The position numbers and the translations under genes are program-made. Below, piece by piece: positions 47,845 through 58,576 of a stretch of DNA of 64,000 nt (its first letter is position 1; every line of letters begins with the position of its first letter). The notes beneath the pieces were generated by a model that was not told the origin of the DNA, ran no database searches, and saw only the letters and a list, made by a program, of their open reading frames with translations. Origin of the DNA: Heliocidaris erythrogramma (taxonomy: Eukaryota > Echinodermata > Echinoidea > Camarodonta > Echinometridae); the NCBI GenBank assembly GCA_025617745.1, contig CM046870.1, positions 11,398,410 through 11,462,409 on the forward strand, in the 5' to 3' direction.

Positions 47845-49026
47845 TGTAGATGGTTATGAATATTCATTTATTCTAGACCAGGGTCGAACATATATTTTAC
47901 CCATAATTTGATTTGCTTAGATAACAAATGACATCAGAGGCGAGAAGCCGTGTACAGTGTATTACATTTGTGGATAGAGGGAGCCCTGTAATTTTGCTGC
48001 TCATAGACACACGTGTCTTTTCAAGACGTCATCTTGTGGATGCACCGATAATTTGTACTTTTTTGTGATAAGCCCAATGTTGTAAGTATAAAATAATAAG
48101 ATATTACAAAACTTTGAAGTCTGATATCACTTATATGTTGATGATGTCGAATGATATTAAGTTAAACTCTTGTATTTTGAGCAGAAACATCTGAGCTTAT
48201 GAAGATTTGTATTGCACACTCAGTTCACGTGCTATAGTGTATGTACCTTACGTTAACCAAGATGATAAGGAAATTGCGTATAAAGATGAACGTAATGTAT
48301 GTGAAAATTAATACTTATGAGCCAGTTGTTATACTGGACAATTTACAAGTTATAAGCTAGTTTGTTTGTAATGGACGTTTTATCAGTTATAAAGAAAGAA
48401 ATAATGAGACTGGTATGAGATAGTGATGAAATTGACAATAAGGAATGTGCACACAAGTATGTTGGTTGTACATGCACTGTAGCTCTATCTAGTAACTGAT
48501 GCATATATAATTAGGTCATTCAAAGAAAGGGTACACTGAGTCAAGTTTGGGTTTGCTTGGTATTCTTTTATAACCACTTCATGAAAGGACATTTGAGTAC
48601 TATATTTACAGTTGAGCTTAAGCATAAACATTTACTGTACCAGGCTATTTGAATGATTCATGCATAGATGTTGGGTTAAACTAAGAGTTAATGACAAATT
48701 AATAGAAAAGGACAATGTTTGTTTATTTTTATTGCGAAGGAATTATTGATGTTATGCAAATTTATGCAAACAAGGATATTATTTGAGGTGAAGCTGGTCA
48801 AGCTTATATTTAATTGATACACATGTTTGTACATGTACTGTGAACAAGCCTGCATTTAATTTTTACATGACAGTTCATGCAAGATGATTTATTATTTTTT
48901 GTCTTATATTAAATTGCAGGTTGAACCGCTTGCATCTTACAGTACCAACTATGCTATGGTCTCACAACTCGGCTTTTGTACGGTGTCCACTAAGATATTT
49001 TGGGATTAGCTATATCGTCACTTACA
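47845..49026 (+). repeat. 5' LTR of the BEL/Pao element
   Basis: 1182 bp. Compared with the 3' LTR by eye it shows two substitutions and three small indels (6, 3 and 2 bases), which exactly account for the 5-base length difference. Confidence 0.95.
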
Positions 49027-49078
49027 GTTCAACAACAACGGTTTTCAGTGACTCTGTCATCTCTTCAACTAGGTCAAG

Positions 49079-49714
49079 ATGAGTGTTGTCGACCAAATGG
49101 AAAGTGTGAAACCAGAAGACTCTGTCAGCAATATCAAGTCTGGTGCCAGTGCATCTTCAAGTTCCAGTTCCCGCTTACGAGCCAAGGCCATGGCTCGTAG
49201 AGCAGCGTTGGCAGCTGAAGCTGAGGCTCTACGCCTAAAACAGGAACTGGAGATTGAGCAACTTAAACTTCAGCAGAGAAGACACCAGCTTGAGTTGCAG
49301 ACTCAGTTAGATATTGCTAAAGCTGAAGAGGTAGTTTATAGTAGCCTGTTTGAGGAAGAGAAGTCACAGGTTAGTCATGATAGTGAGCTGTTTATCAACG
49401 TTGGCAAGCGACGAGCCAGACCTCAAGTCCAGGAACAAGATGTTACGATTCCACTTACTGTCCAGTCACGCTCAACTCCAGTTAGACCTGCTGTTAAAGA
49501 GGACTGTCAGATGACTTCTTCCCCTCAGCAGACTTTAGGGGTCCATCAGCAAAATCAGCGTTTGCTAGAAGCTATCAGCTTGAACAATGTTGACATTGTT
49601 CGGTTCAACGGTGATCCTTTGCGCTATTTCGAGTTTAGAACCTCCTTTGACAACCTTATTGGATCATCTTCCCTAGATGATGGCTCGAAGTTACTCAAGC
49701 TTTACCACAGCTGA
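49079..49714 (+). pseudogene. BEL/Pao gag, N-terminal part (interrupted by SINE)
   Basis: 211 codons starting at the first ATG after the 5' LTR. A Ser-rich start is followed by a basic, Ala/Gln/Leu-rich helix (residues about 30-90), as in BEL/Pao gag proteins. The C-terminal FNGDPLRYFEFRTSFDNLIG stretch is the conserved gag core. The frame ends in TGA exactly where the SINE begins, in the middle of that core, so the structural protein is cut in two. Confidence 0.85.
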
Positions 49715-50259
49715 GGCGGCGAGTTGGCTCAGTCGGTAACGTGTCTGCCTGTCGAACCAAAGATCGTGGGTTCGAATCCACCCCGGGCGGATGACTGAAG
49801 CCTGCGTTGTGTGTTAACGTGCCCCTCCCTTGTTTCATAGACACAGGCTATGTTACAGTGGAAAACACTCCGTCCCTCGGATAGGACGTTAACTGGAGGT
49901 CCCGTGTAGAGGAAAGTCATCACCTTTGCACGTTAAGAACCCACTGCACTATTCGAATAAGAGTAGGGGGAAACCCCGGTGTAGTGGTACACGTCCTGTA
50001 CATCCCAATCCCACAAAAAACCGATGTGTTGGCTCAGTCAGTAGAGCGTCCGCCTCACATTCGGGAGGTCGTGGGTTCGAACCTCGGCCGCGTCATACCA
50101 AAAGACGTTAAAAGATGGGAGTTGCTGCTACCTTGTTTGGCGTTCAACAATTGAAAGGATAGTCTAGAGCAACGTCGATCTGGTGCACTGCACCTCAACA
50201 GTACGATAATACACCTGATGGTGGACTGTACTGTAACGGAAGAAGAAGAAGAAGAAGAA
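49715..50259 (+). mobile_element. SINE with two tRNA-like heads, inserted in gag
   Basis: The first head at 49715-49790 (GTTGGCTCAGTCGGTAACG, then GGTTCGAATCC) and the second at 50025-50097 (GTTGGCTCAGTCAGTAGAGC, then GGTTCGAACC) each show A- and B-box promoter motifs. Between and after them lie body segments, and the element ends in (GAA)n at about 50239-50259. This is a composite tRNA-derived SINE. The gag core resumes immediately after the tail. Confidence 0.8.
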
Positions 50260-51324
50260 GGAGAAAGCAAATATCTTATTCAGAGCTGTATGGTCATGGA
50301 TCCTTCTGAAGGTTATAACAAGGCAAGGGCCTTGTTAGAAGAGCGTTTTGGTAACAAGTTTAAGATTTGTGAAGCTTCGGTGAGAAAGCTGACCTCTGGA
50401 CCAAGTCTGCGAGGCAACGACAAGAAAGGCCTCCAGAAATTTGATGATGAGTTGCGGATATGCAATGAGACACTGAAGGCTCTTCATATGATGAACGAGA
50501 TGGGAAGTCAGCATCAGCTTGTTAGGATTGTAGAAAGACTTCCTTACCATCTTAGAAGTCGATGGTTGAGATATGTGAAGGACATTCGTCATCAGGAACG
50601 GTCACCAAGTATTGATGACGTGGTGAGATTTGTAGCAGACGCTGCTGAGGAAATTAATGACCCAGTATATGGTGCACTGTTTGAAGATAAGAAGCGGGAA
50701 ACGCAAAAGCCTAAGAGTCCAGTGTCAAAGAGCAGTAGATCCTTTACTTCTCATGATGTCAATTTCGCTAGATCTGACACCCAAGTGAAAGAATGTGTGC
50801 TTTGCAGTCAAGATCATGAGCTGTTCGGATGCAAAGACTTCAAAGCCATGAAGCCAGAGGAACGATTCACCTTGGCTAAGGAGAAGCGTCTGTGCTTCAA
50901 TTGTTTGAAAAGAGGACATGTTTCGGGCAAGTGCAATCTTAATCGGACATGTTCTGTTAAGGGATGCAACAGGAAACATACACGATTTCTTCATATTGGT
51001 AAGAAGCCCAAAGAAGATGTTGCTGTGCCTGTGCCTGAGCCTGAGCAGAAGGGGCCTGAAGTTACAGCACACAATTCCTTTGCTGAGAGTAGTAGTAATG
51101 CCACAGGGGCCGGCAGCTTCAGGATTGCCTTGCCAATAGTTCCAGTAGAGGTTAGGGCTGTGTATGCTGATGTAACTACTGTTGTTAACACCTATGCCTT
51201 GCTGGACTCGGGATCTACTACTTCTTTCTGCACAGAGAAACTTGCTGAAAGGCTTGGTGCAAGGGGTCGAAGGAAGGTGTTATCTGTTTCCACGTTAGAA
51301 AATGCCCACAGTAGTATGGACTGA
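50260..51324 (+). pseudogene. BEL/Pao gag C-terminal part, zinc knuckles and protease start
   Basis: It resumes the gag core (YLIQSC, ARALLEERFG), then has two Cys/His knuckles near 50794-50940: CVLC-x3-H-x4-C and CFNC-x4-H-x4-C. A retropepsin-like site LLDSGSTTSFC follows at about 51201-51233. The ATG of the longer ORF (50218) lies inside the SINE and is not a natural start. The frame stops at TGA 51322-51324 and about 60 bases further a frameshift is needed to rejoin pol, so the protease is non-functional. Confidence 0.85.
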
Positions 51325-51379
51325 AATGTTGTCAGTCTCTCAGTCAAGAATCCTGAAACCCATCATGAGATTGATTTAC

Positions 51380-53905
51380 ACTAGGAAGGCCATTAACATC
51401 AGCAGCAAGAATATTGCTACGAAAGCAGATGTGCAGAAATTGGAACATCTTCAGGATTTGGACTTTCCTTCTTCGTGCAGTGACCTTCTTGATGTTGACC
51501 TTTTAATAGGTCAGGATGTACCAGAGGCCTTGCAACCTCTTGAGGTGAGAAGTGGACCACCTAATGAAGTGTATGCAGTCAGGACTGTCTTGGGATGGAC
51601 TCTAAATGGTCCATTAAGAGACTCTGGTAACCTCGATGAATCTATCCATACTACCAGTTTCATTTCAAGCGATGATGGGCTGGAATCTCAGTTGAAGCTG
51701 CTGTGGTCATTAGATTCTACAGAAATGTTGCATGATCAGTCAAAAGGTTTGTCAGTGAATGGCAAGAGGGCACTTGCAGTATGGAATGACACCATTAATT
51801 TGAAGAATGGACATTATGAGCTCTCTATTCCATTAAGAGATGATCCAGCAGCACTACCAAACAACTACCAAGTCGCACTCAACAGACTTGATTCTTTGTC
51901 AAGAAGACTCATGAGGGATGAACAGTTACATGTGAAATACACAAAAGAGATGCGGTCACTTCTGGAAGAAGGTTATGCAGAAGAAGTGGATGAGGAGAAA
52001 GTTCACACAGACCATCCTACATGGTACCTGCCGCATCACCCTGTGCTGAACCCAAACAAGCCAGACAAGACTAGGATAGTATTCGATTGTGCTGCAAAAT
52101 GTCAGGGCAAATCCTTGAATGATGCCGTCTTGCCAGGGCCAGATATGACAAATAAACTGTTGGGAGTACTGTTGAGATTTAGGCAGGAGCCCACTGCTGT
52201 AATGGCCGACATCCAGGCGATGTTTCACCAAGTACGTGTACCACCAGAAGAGCGTGACATGTTAAGGTTTCTATGGTGGCCTGATGGAGCGTTGGATCAA
52301 AGACCCCAGGTGTACCGTATGTGTGTACACTTGTTCGGTGGGACGTGGAGTCCAAGTTCCTGTAGCTTTGCCTTGAAGAGAACAGCAGAGGACCACAAGG
52401 ATGAATTCAGCCCAGATGCTGCCAGTGCTGTAGCCCACAACTTCTATGTGGATGACTGCTTAATTTCCTGTGAGACTAAAGAAAAGGCAGTAGAAATTGT
52501 GGCTGAATTGAGAAGTCTGCTAGAGAAGGGAGGCTTCAAGTTGACTAAATGGACTAGTAATGATGCTGACGTCCTTGCCTCGATTCCTGAGCAGGATAGA
52601 GCCAAGAAGGTTAAAGGGTTGGACTTAAATCGTGATGCTCTACCTATTGAGCGAGCCCTTGGTACTGAGTGGAATACAGAGCTAGACTACATCACCTACA
52701 AGATTACGCCCAAAGACAAGCCATTGACTCGTAGAGGGCTATTGAGTGAGGTAGCTTCAGTATATGACCCATACGGATTTGCTGCACCATTTGTCTTGTA
52801 TGGAAAGATGTTACTTCAGGAACTAACAGCAATAAAGTTAGGATGGGATGATCCCATTCCTGATGAGTATCGTGTCAGGTGGCAAAGATGGAAGGAAGAG
52901 CTACCTCTTATGGAAGATGTTAAGGTGAGCAGATGCTATAGACCATACGACTTTGGACGAGTGATGGAGTATCAGCTGCATCATTTTTGTGATGCTTCGG
53001 AGAAGGCTTACGGAGTTGTTACTTATCTTCGCATGAAGAACAGCTATGGACAAGTTTCATGCAACATAGTTATGGCCAAGTCACGCCTAGCTCCTCTCAA
53101 GAAAGTCACACTCCCAAGATTGGAACTCATGGCTGCAGCACTGGCCGTAAACATGGAAATGATGATCAAACATGAACTTGATCTGCCTCTGAGTGATTCG
53201 GTGTACTGGACAGACAGCACTATTGTGCTTCATTACATCAATAATGAGGAGAAGCGTTTCCACACCTTTGTCGCCAATAGGGTAACATCTATTAGAGATG
53301 GATCAGAACCAAGGCAGTGGAGGCACGTGAGCTCTGACATGAACCCTGCCGATGATATTACTCGAGGGTTATCTCCTAATAACATGCATGGACGATGGCT
53401 AAGGGGACCTGAGTTCCTGTATGCTGATAATGATCAGTGGCCGAAATCTCTTGTGCTACAGGAAGATAAGCTGGAAGATGACCCAGAAGTCAAACGCAAA
53501 CAACATCGTGAAGGGAAGGAAGTATTCTCAGTTGCACATTCTGAGCATGAAGATGTCATTGAAAGACTGTTGAGAAGGTACTCTTCTTGGTTTCGAATGA
53601 AGAGGGCTCTATCATACATCCTGAGAGTCAAGAGGTACTTACGATGGAAAGCAGGTCACAAGGTCAAGTTTGATAGATGTTATATGAGTCAACCTTTGAC
53701 TGTGTTGGAGCTAAACGAAGCTGAGCACGCTGTTATCCGCTATGTGCAGAAGAAGCACTTCAAGAATGAGTATGAGCTCTTAGAACAGATGAAGATGACA
53801 GAGATGAAAGATGATGGTCTGAAATCAAAGAGAAACAGGTTGCTGAAATCAAGCCCCTTGTCAAGACTTGATCCAGTAATGACAGATAATGGACTGTTAT
53901 GTGTA
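51380..53905 (+). pseudogene. BEL/Pao pol: protease end, reverse transcriptase, RNase H
   Basis: The open frame runs to 53941, but retrotransposon sequence in this frame ends at the G run. It holds the LIGQD protease tail, reverse-transcriptase motifs (PDKTRIVFDCAAK, DIQAMFHQVRVP, FYVDDC at about 52442-52459), then RNase H (FCDAS near 52988, TDSTIVLHYI near 53212) and the PADDITRG linker. Catalytic aspartates of both enzymes are visible. The domain itself looks intact; translation is blocked by the lesions on either side. Natural synthesis would be as part of one gag-pol polyprotein. Confidence 0.9.
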
Positions 53906-53919
53906 GGGGGGGGGGGGGG

Positions 53920-55128
53920 CGCCTCCAGTACAGCACAGTAGATGAAGGTTACAAGCATCCAATAATACTTCCTAAGAAACATTGTGTTGTGGATGTGCTT
54001 GTAAGAGATTGCCATGAACAATGTGGTCATTCTGGTCAGGAATATGTCTTGGCATGCATAAGGAAACACTACTGGATAGTAGGAGGACGTTCAGTTGTGA
54101 AAGACGTATTGCGGAGATGTATTGTTTGTAAACGTCAGACATCACAGCCGATGAAGCAGAAGATGTCACGTTTGCCAAGGGAAAGAGTGACTCCAGATAA
54201 ACCTCCATTTTCATTTGTGGGGGTAGATTGCTTTGGCCCATTTGTTGTGAAGCAAGGACGAAAACACCTCAAGAGATATGGATGCATTTTTACATGCTTG
54301 GTTCTGAGAGCAGTGCACATTGAAGTTCTCCATGCTATGGACACGGACTCCTTTATTAACGCATTGGAGCGATTCATTTCCAGACGAGGAAGACCAGAAG
54401 TTATATGGTCAGACAATGGTAGCAACTTCATAGGGGCAGAGAGAGAACTGAGAGAGGGAATTATTTCTTGGAATCAGCACCAGATTCATCAATTCCTACT
54501 CCAGAGACAGATTACCTGGAAATTCAACCCACCTACAGCTTCCCATATGGGTGGAGCTTGGGAGCGTCAAATAAGGACTGTACGCAAAATTCTGAATGCT
54601 CTCATGAGGCTGCAAACTATTCATGATGAAGGGTTGACAACGCTGATGTGTAAGGTAGAATCCACGATCAACGGGAGACCTCTTACTGTGGTGTCTTCAG
54701 ACCTGAGGGATCCGGAACCTCTAACGCCAAATCACCTTCTACTGCTAAGGCCTAATGCTGAGCTACCGCCTGGGGTGTTCGACGATAGTGACCTCTACTC
54801 GCGTAAAAGATGGAAACAAGTACAACATATGGCTGATGTGTTTTGGAAGAGATGGTCGAAGGAATATCTGCCATCATTACAACAGCGTCAAAAGTGGTTC
54901 GATGAAGTGAGAAATATCGCTGTGGACGACATAGTACTGGTAGTTGATGATATGCCACGCAACAAATGGCTGCTTGGCAGAGTACTAGAGGTCTGTTCTG
55001 GAAGTGATACACTCGTTCGCTCAGCAAAGGTGAAAACAGTTACAGGTGTTTTGACGCGACCTATCCAGAAATTGTGTTTATTGGAAACCGTGGAAAACCT
55101 GCACAGATATTGGACTCTGACTTTTTGA
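53920..55128 (+). pseudogene. BEL/Pao integrase (frameshifted from pol)
   Basis: It contains the N-terminal zinc finger (HEQCGHSG ... CIVCK, about 54012-54131), a DDE core (VDCFGPF near 54226, SDNGSNF near 54409, GAWERQ near 54553) and a C-terminal segment typical of Pao integrases (the DUF5641-like region with KWLLGRVLEV). It is out of frame with the reverse transcriptase because of the 14-base G run at 53906-53919. The ATG preceding it is fortuitous. The stop at 55126-55128 is the natural end of pol. Confidence 0.9.
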
Positions 55129-56313
55129 ACTTTTAACCAAGGAGCTTCCATCTGAACTCAAAGACTCTTATTACTGAAAGATTATCTTTCATTGAATTTG
55201 TTAATCTTTTGTAAATTGTTAACATTATTCCTGCATGAAAAGGCATTGCAGAAAACTAGCAATATTTTCGATCATTAATTATTTCACTTCTGGGCCTTTT
55301 GGCATACTGCAAATTTCATGTTGATTTAGGTGAAAGTACACCAAAGTCAATTTCTCTCACAGTATTCATAATGTGAATTGAATGCATTTTCATGACATTG
55401 ATGATATTGTCATTGTTACTGCATGAAATCTGAAAATGCTACAAGAATAGTTGTACATTGTGTTATACATGTATTGCAATATTTGGATCCAGATTATTCT
55501 CAAGGTAATTTTGGCTCCACATACATGTACAAGAAATGTAAGTAGATAGTCATTTAAATGTGCCTTTGGATTTATGCCTTATGTATGTTATAAATAGCAG
55601 ATTTGTGTTCAAATTTCAAGTTTTTAAACAGGACAGATTTAAGGACAAAAGGTCTAAGACAAACTACATTGCATGTCTTTTATGCTTTTCTTAAATTTAG
55701 TGTAAACTACATCAGTGATCACACTGGAGTGATATTGATCTTAATTTTATTTTTGAAGGTACATGTATCCATCAAGAAAGATTTAATTGAGCTGTTACTG
55801 GTGTATTTTATTGATACAAATGTTAAAGTTTATTTAGACAAAGGTTAAAATGATGTCATGTTAATGCCAGGTGCAATGTATGGAATTATTCAAGCTCCAC
55901 TTTTTGAGAACTGCATTGGTATATACATATGTGATAACATGCATAATATTTAAACTTTGCTTTGCAATGTTTTATTGGATATATTGGATGAATTTCAGGA
56001 TTTCAGGTGTAAATTCATGAAATCAAAGTGACATTTCAGTTATACAACACTTGAGGCTCAGGAATTTATTAATGTCAGAATTAGTGACATAGTCAGAAAG
56101 ACAACATTTTTGGGTTTGAAGAGGTAAATAGATCTGTTTGAAATTACTGTGTGCTTTATTTGTTGGAAGAAAACATGAAAATCTTTAGTCATATTCATTG
56201 TCAAGAAAATTATTGCATTATTGGTTGGGAATACATTTAGTGAATTATCTGAACTGTGTGAATAGTTAGATAGTAAATGTTCACTTTAGAACTTCACATT
56301 TAAGGGGCCGGGA
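55129..56313 (+). other. non-coding 3' region of the retrotransposon
   Basis: AT-rich, with no envelope or other conserved ORF; the frame at 55603-55848 is short and featureless. It ends in the purine-rich AAGGGGCCGGGA directly before the 3' LTR, a likely polypurine tract for plus-strand priming. Confidence 0.7.
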
Positions 56314-57500
56314 TGTAGATGGTTATGAATATTCATTTATTCTAGACCAGGGTCGAACATATATTTTACCCATAATTTGATTTGCTTAGATAACAAATGA
56401 CATCAGAGGCGAGATCGAGAAGCCGTGTACAGTGTATTACATTTGTGGATAGAGGGAGCCCTTTAATTTTGCTGCTCATAGACACACGTGTCTTTTCTAG
56501 ACGTCATCTTGTGGATGCACCGATAATTTGTACTTTTTTGTGATAAGCCCAATGTTGTAAGTATAAAATAATAAGATATTACAAAACTTTGAAGTCTGAT
56601 ATCACTTATATGTTGATGATGTCGAATGATATTAAGTTAAACTCTTGTATTTTGAGCAGAAACATCTGAGCTTATGAAGATTTGTATTGCACACTCAGTT
56701 CACGTGCTATAGTGTATGTACCTTACGTTAACCAAGATGATAAGGAAATTGCGTATAAAGATGAACGTAATGTATGTGAAAATTAATACTTATGAGCCAG
56801 TTGTTATACTGGACAATTTACAAGTTATAAGCTAGTTTGTTTGTAATGGACGTTTTATCAGTTATAAAGAAAGAAATGAGACTGGTATGAGATAGTGATG
56901 AAATTGACAATAAGGAATGTGCACACAAGTATGTTGGTTGTACATGCACTGTAGCTCTATCTAGTAACTGATGCATATATAATTAGGTCATTCAAAGAAA
57001 GGGTACACTGAGTCAAGTTTGGGTTTGCTTGGTATTCTTTTATAACCACTTCATGAAAGGACATTTGAGTACTATATTTACAGTTGAGCTTAAGCATAAA
57101 CATTTACTGTACCAGGCTATTTGAATGATTCATGCATAGATGTTGGGTTAAACTAAGAGTTAATGACAAATTAATAGAAAAGGACAATGTTTGTTTATTT
57201 TTATTGCGAAGGAATTATTGATGTTATGCAAATTTATGCAAACAAGGATATTATTTGAGGTGAAGCTGGTCAAGCTTATATTTAATTGATACACATGTTT
57301 GTACATGTACTGTGAACAAGCCTGCATTTAATTTTTACATGACAGTTCATGCAAGATGATTTATTATTTTTTGTCTTATATTAAATTGCAGGTTGAACCG
57401 CTTGCATCTTACACAGTACCAACTATGCTATGGTCTCACAACTCGGCTTTTGTACGGTGTCCACTAAGATATTTTGGGATTAGCTATATCGTCACTTACA
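56314..57500 (+). repeat. 3' LTR of the BEL/Pao element
   Basis: 1187 bp, starts TGTAGATGG and ends TCACTTACA, then a G run. Nearly identical to the 5' LTR. Confidence 0.95.
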
Positions 57501-57977
57501 GGGGGGGGGGGGGGTTATTATATCCCCCCCCCCAAAAAAAGGGGGGTGGCCTGTATTATCACCCCCATATTCTTGGATAAAACAGATAATAATTATGATA
57601 CATTAAATTAAAACTTAAAACTTATTATCCAAACTCATGTTTGATCTTGAAAAAGAATCACATTCTTTAATGATTAGAAGTAAAGAAATAAGAAATTTCA
57701 AGGCAAAAGTATTGAAGAAAATTCGTTCGCTCGCATTGTTATTCTCAATTAAGGGGTTTCGTCCATTTGCAAAGATCCGTGCATTCCTTCTTTTCATTAA
57801 AAACCATTTTGGGATGCAAGTTTTTTTCCAAGTTTTTTTGACAGATTTTTGAAAAAGTCCCTGGTGTGGGAGGGGGATACTCCTCCAACACCCCTCCCCC
57901 CCCCCCCTCCCCGCTGGGTCGCTGGTCAGTGGCGTATGTAGGGCGGGGCAAGGGGAAACGTGCCCCGGGTGGCACTT
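57501..57977. other. right flank of the retrotransposon, G/C hairpin-prone sequence
   Basis: A G run, TTATTATATC, then a C run, A run and G run, followed by GTGGCCTGTATTATCACCCC. The same layout recurs at 59100-59186 and 60378-60468. A segment at 57567-57650 repeats 59186-59278. No gene. Confidence 0.6.
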
Positions 57978-58576
57978 GGAGGGGGCGGAAAAAACGCAAA
58001 GGAGGGAAAGAAAAAAAGGGGAAATAAAGAAAACTCATAATCCTTACGGATTATGCACCCCAAATCCACAAGGTAAATGCACTAGAAATCTAGTGTTTTA
58101 AGGTTTGAAATGCAAAGACTTTCTAAAGTTTGGTCGCTTTGCTCTCACATAATCATTTTCTTTCAGGATTTCATAATTTCGAGCCCCTAGTAAATAGCTG
58201 AAAGGGTTCAAAAAAATTGAAAATAAAAAAATGTAATTGCTTTTCTCGCTTTATCATGAAAGTTTCATACGACTCCTGCTTAATATTGCGCCCCCCCCCC
58301 CCCCATATAGGATAAAACGTATAAAACAGCATTTGCAAAGGTTCAACTTTTGAAAGAAATCACAACTTCAGATAGCCTTGCTCAATTTTCCCCGACTCTT
58401 TCTCAAGAAATTGCGGGTTTTAGGGTTAAAAAAGGAAAAATTTGCCGCTCTGTCTCTTTGCTTCCTCGCTTGTACAATAACGTAGGTAAGTTTGGGCACT
58501 CGGGGGGGGGGGGGGGGGGGTGGGGGCGTAACTCCATTCTTTGCTCCAGGCGCCATAATCCCTAGATATGCTACTG
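57927..58576. mobile_element. putative hAT-like MITE spanning the tandem unit edge
   Basis: The left CAGTGGCGTATGTAGGG and the inverted right end CAGTAGCATATCTAGGG match at 14 of 17 positions. No convincing target duplication. The second tandem unit keeps only the right end, so the duplication breakpoint lies inside the element. Confidence 0.5.

Larger units (their letters stand above)
47845..57500 (+). mobile_element. BEL/Pao LTR retrotransposon, 9.66 kb, defective
   Basis: It has two LTRs starting TGTAGATGG and ending TCACTTACA, a gag-pol order of gag, protease, reverse transcriptase, RNase H and integrase, and a 1.2-kb non-coding stretch before the 3' LTR. No envelope-like ORF is present. 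The reverse transcriptase (FYVDDC), RNase H and the C-terminal integrase extension are of BEL/Pao type. It is flanked on both sides by G runs, so it landed in a poly-G tract. Three lesions break the coding region: a SINE in gag, a stop plus frameshift in protease, and a 14-G slippage before integrase. It could move only with proteins supplied in trans. Confidence 0.95.

Noticed and set aside
55603-55848. Envelope-like or accessory ORF of the BEL/Pao element
   Set aside because: 81 residues, AT-driven, without signal peptide, Cys pattern or transmembrane layout of an envelope protein.
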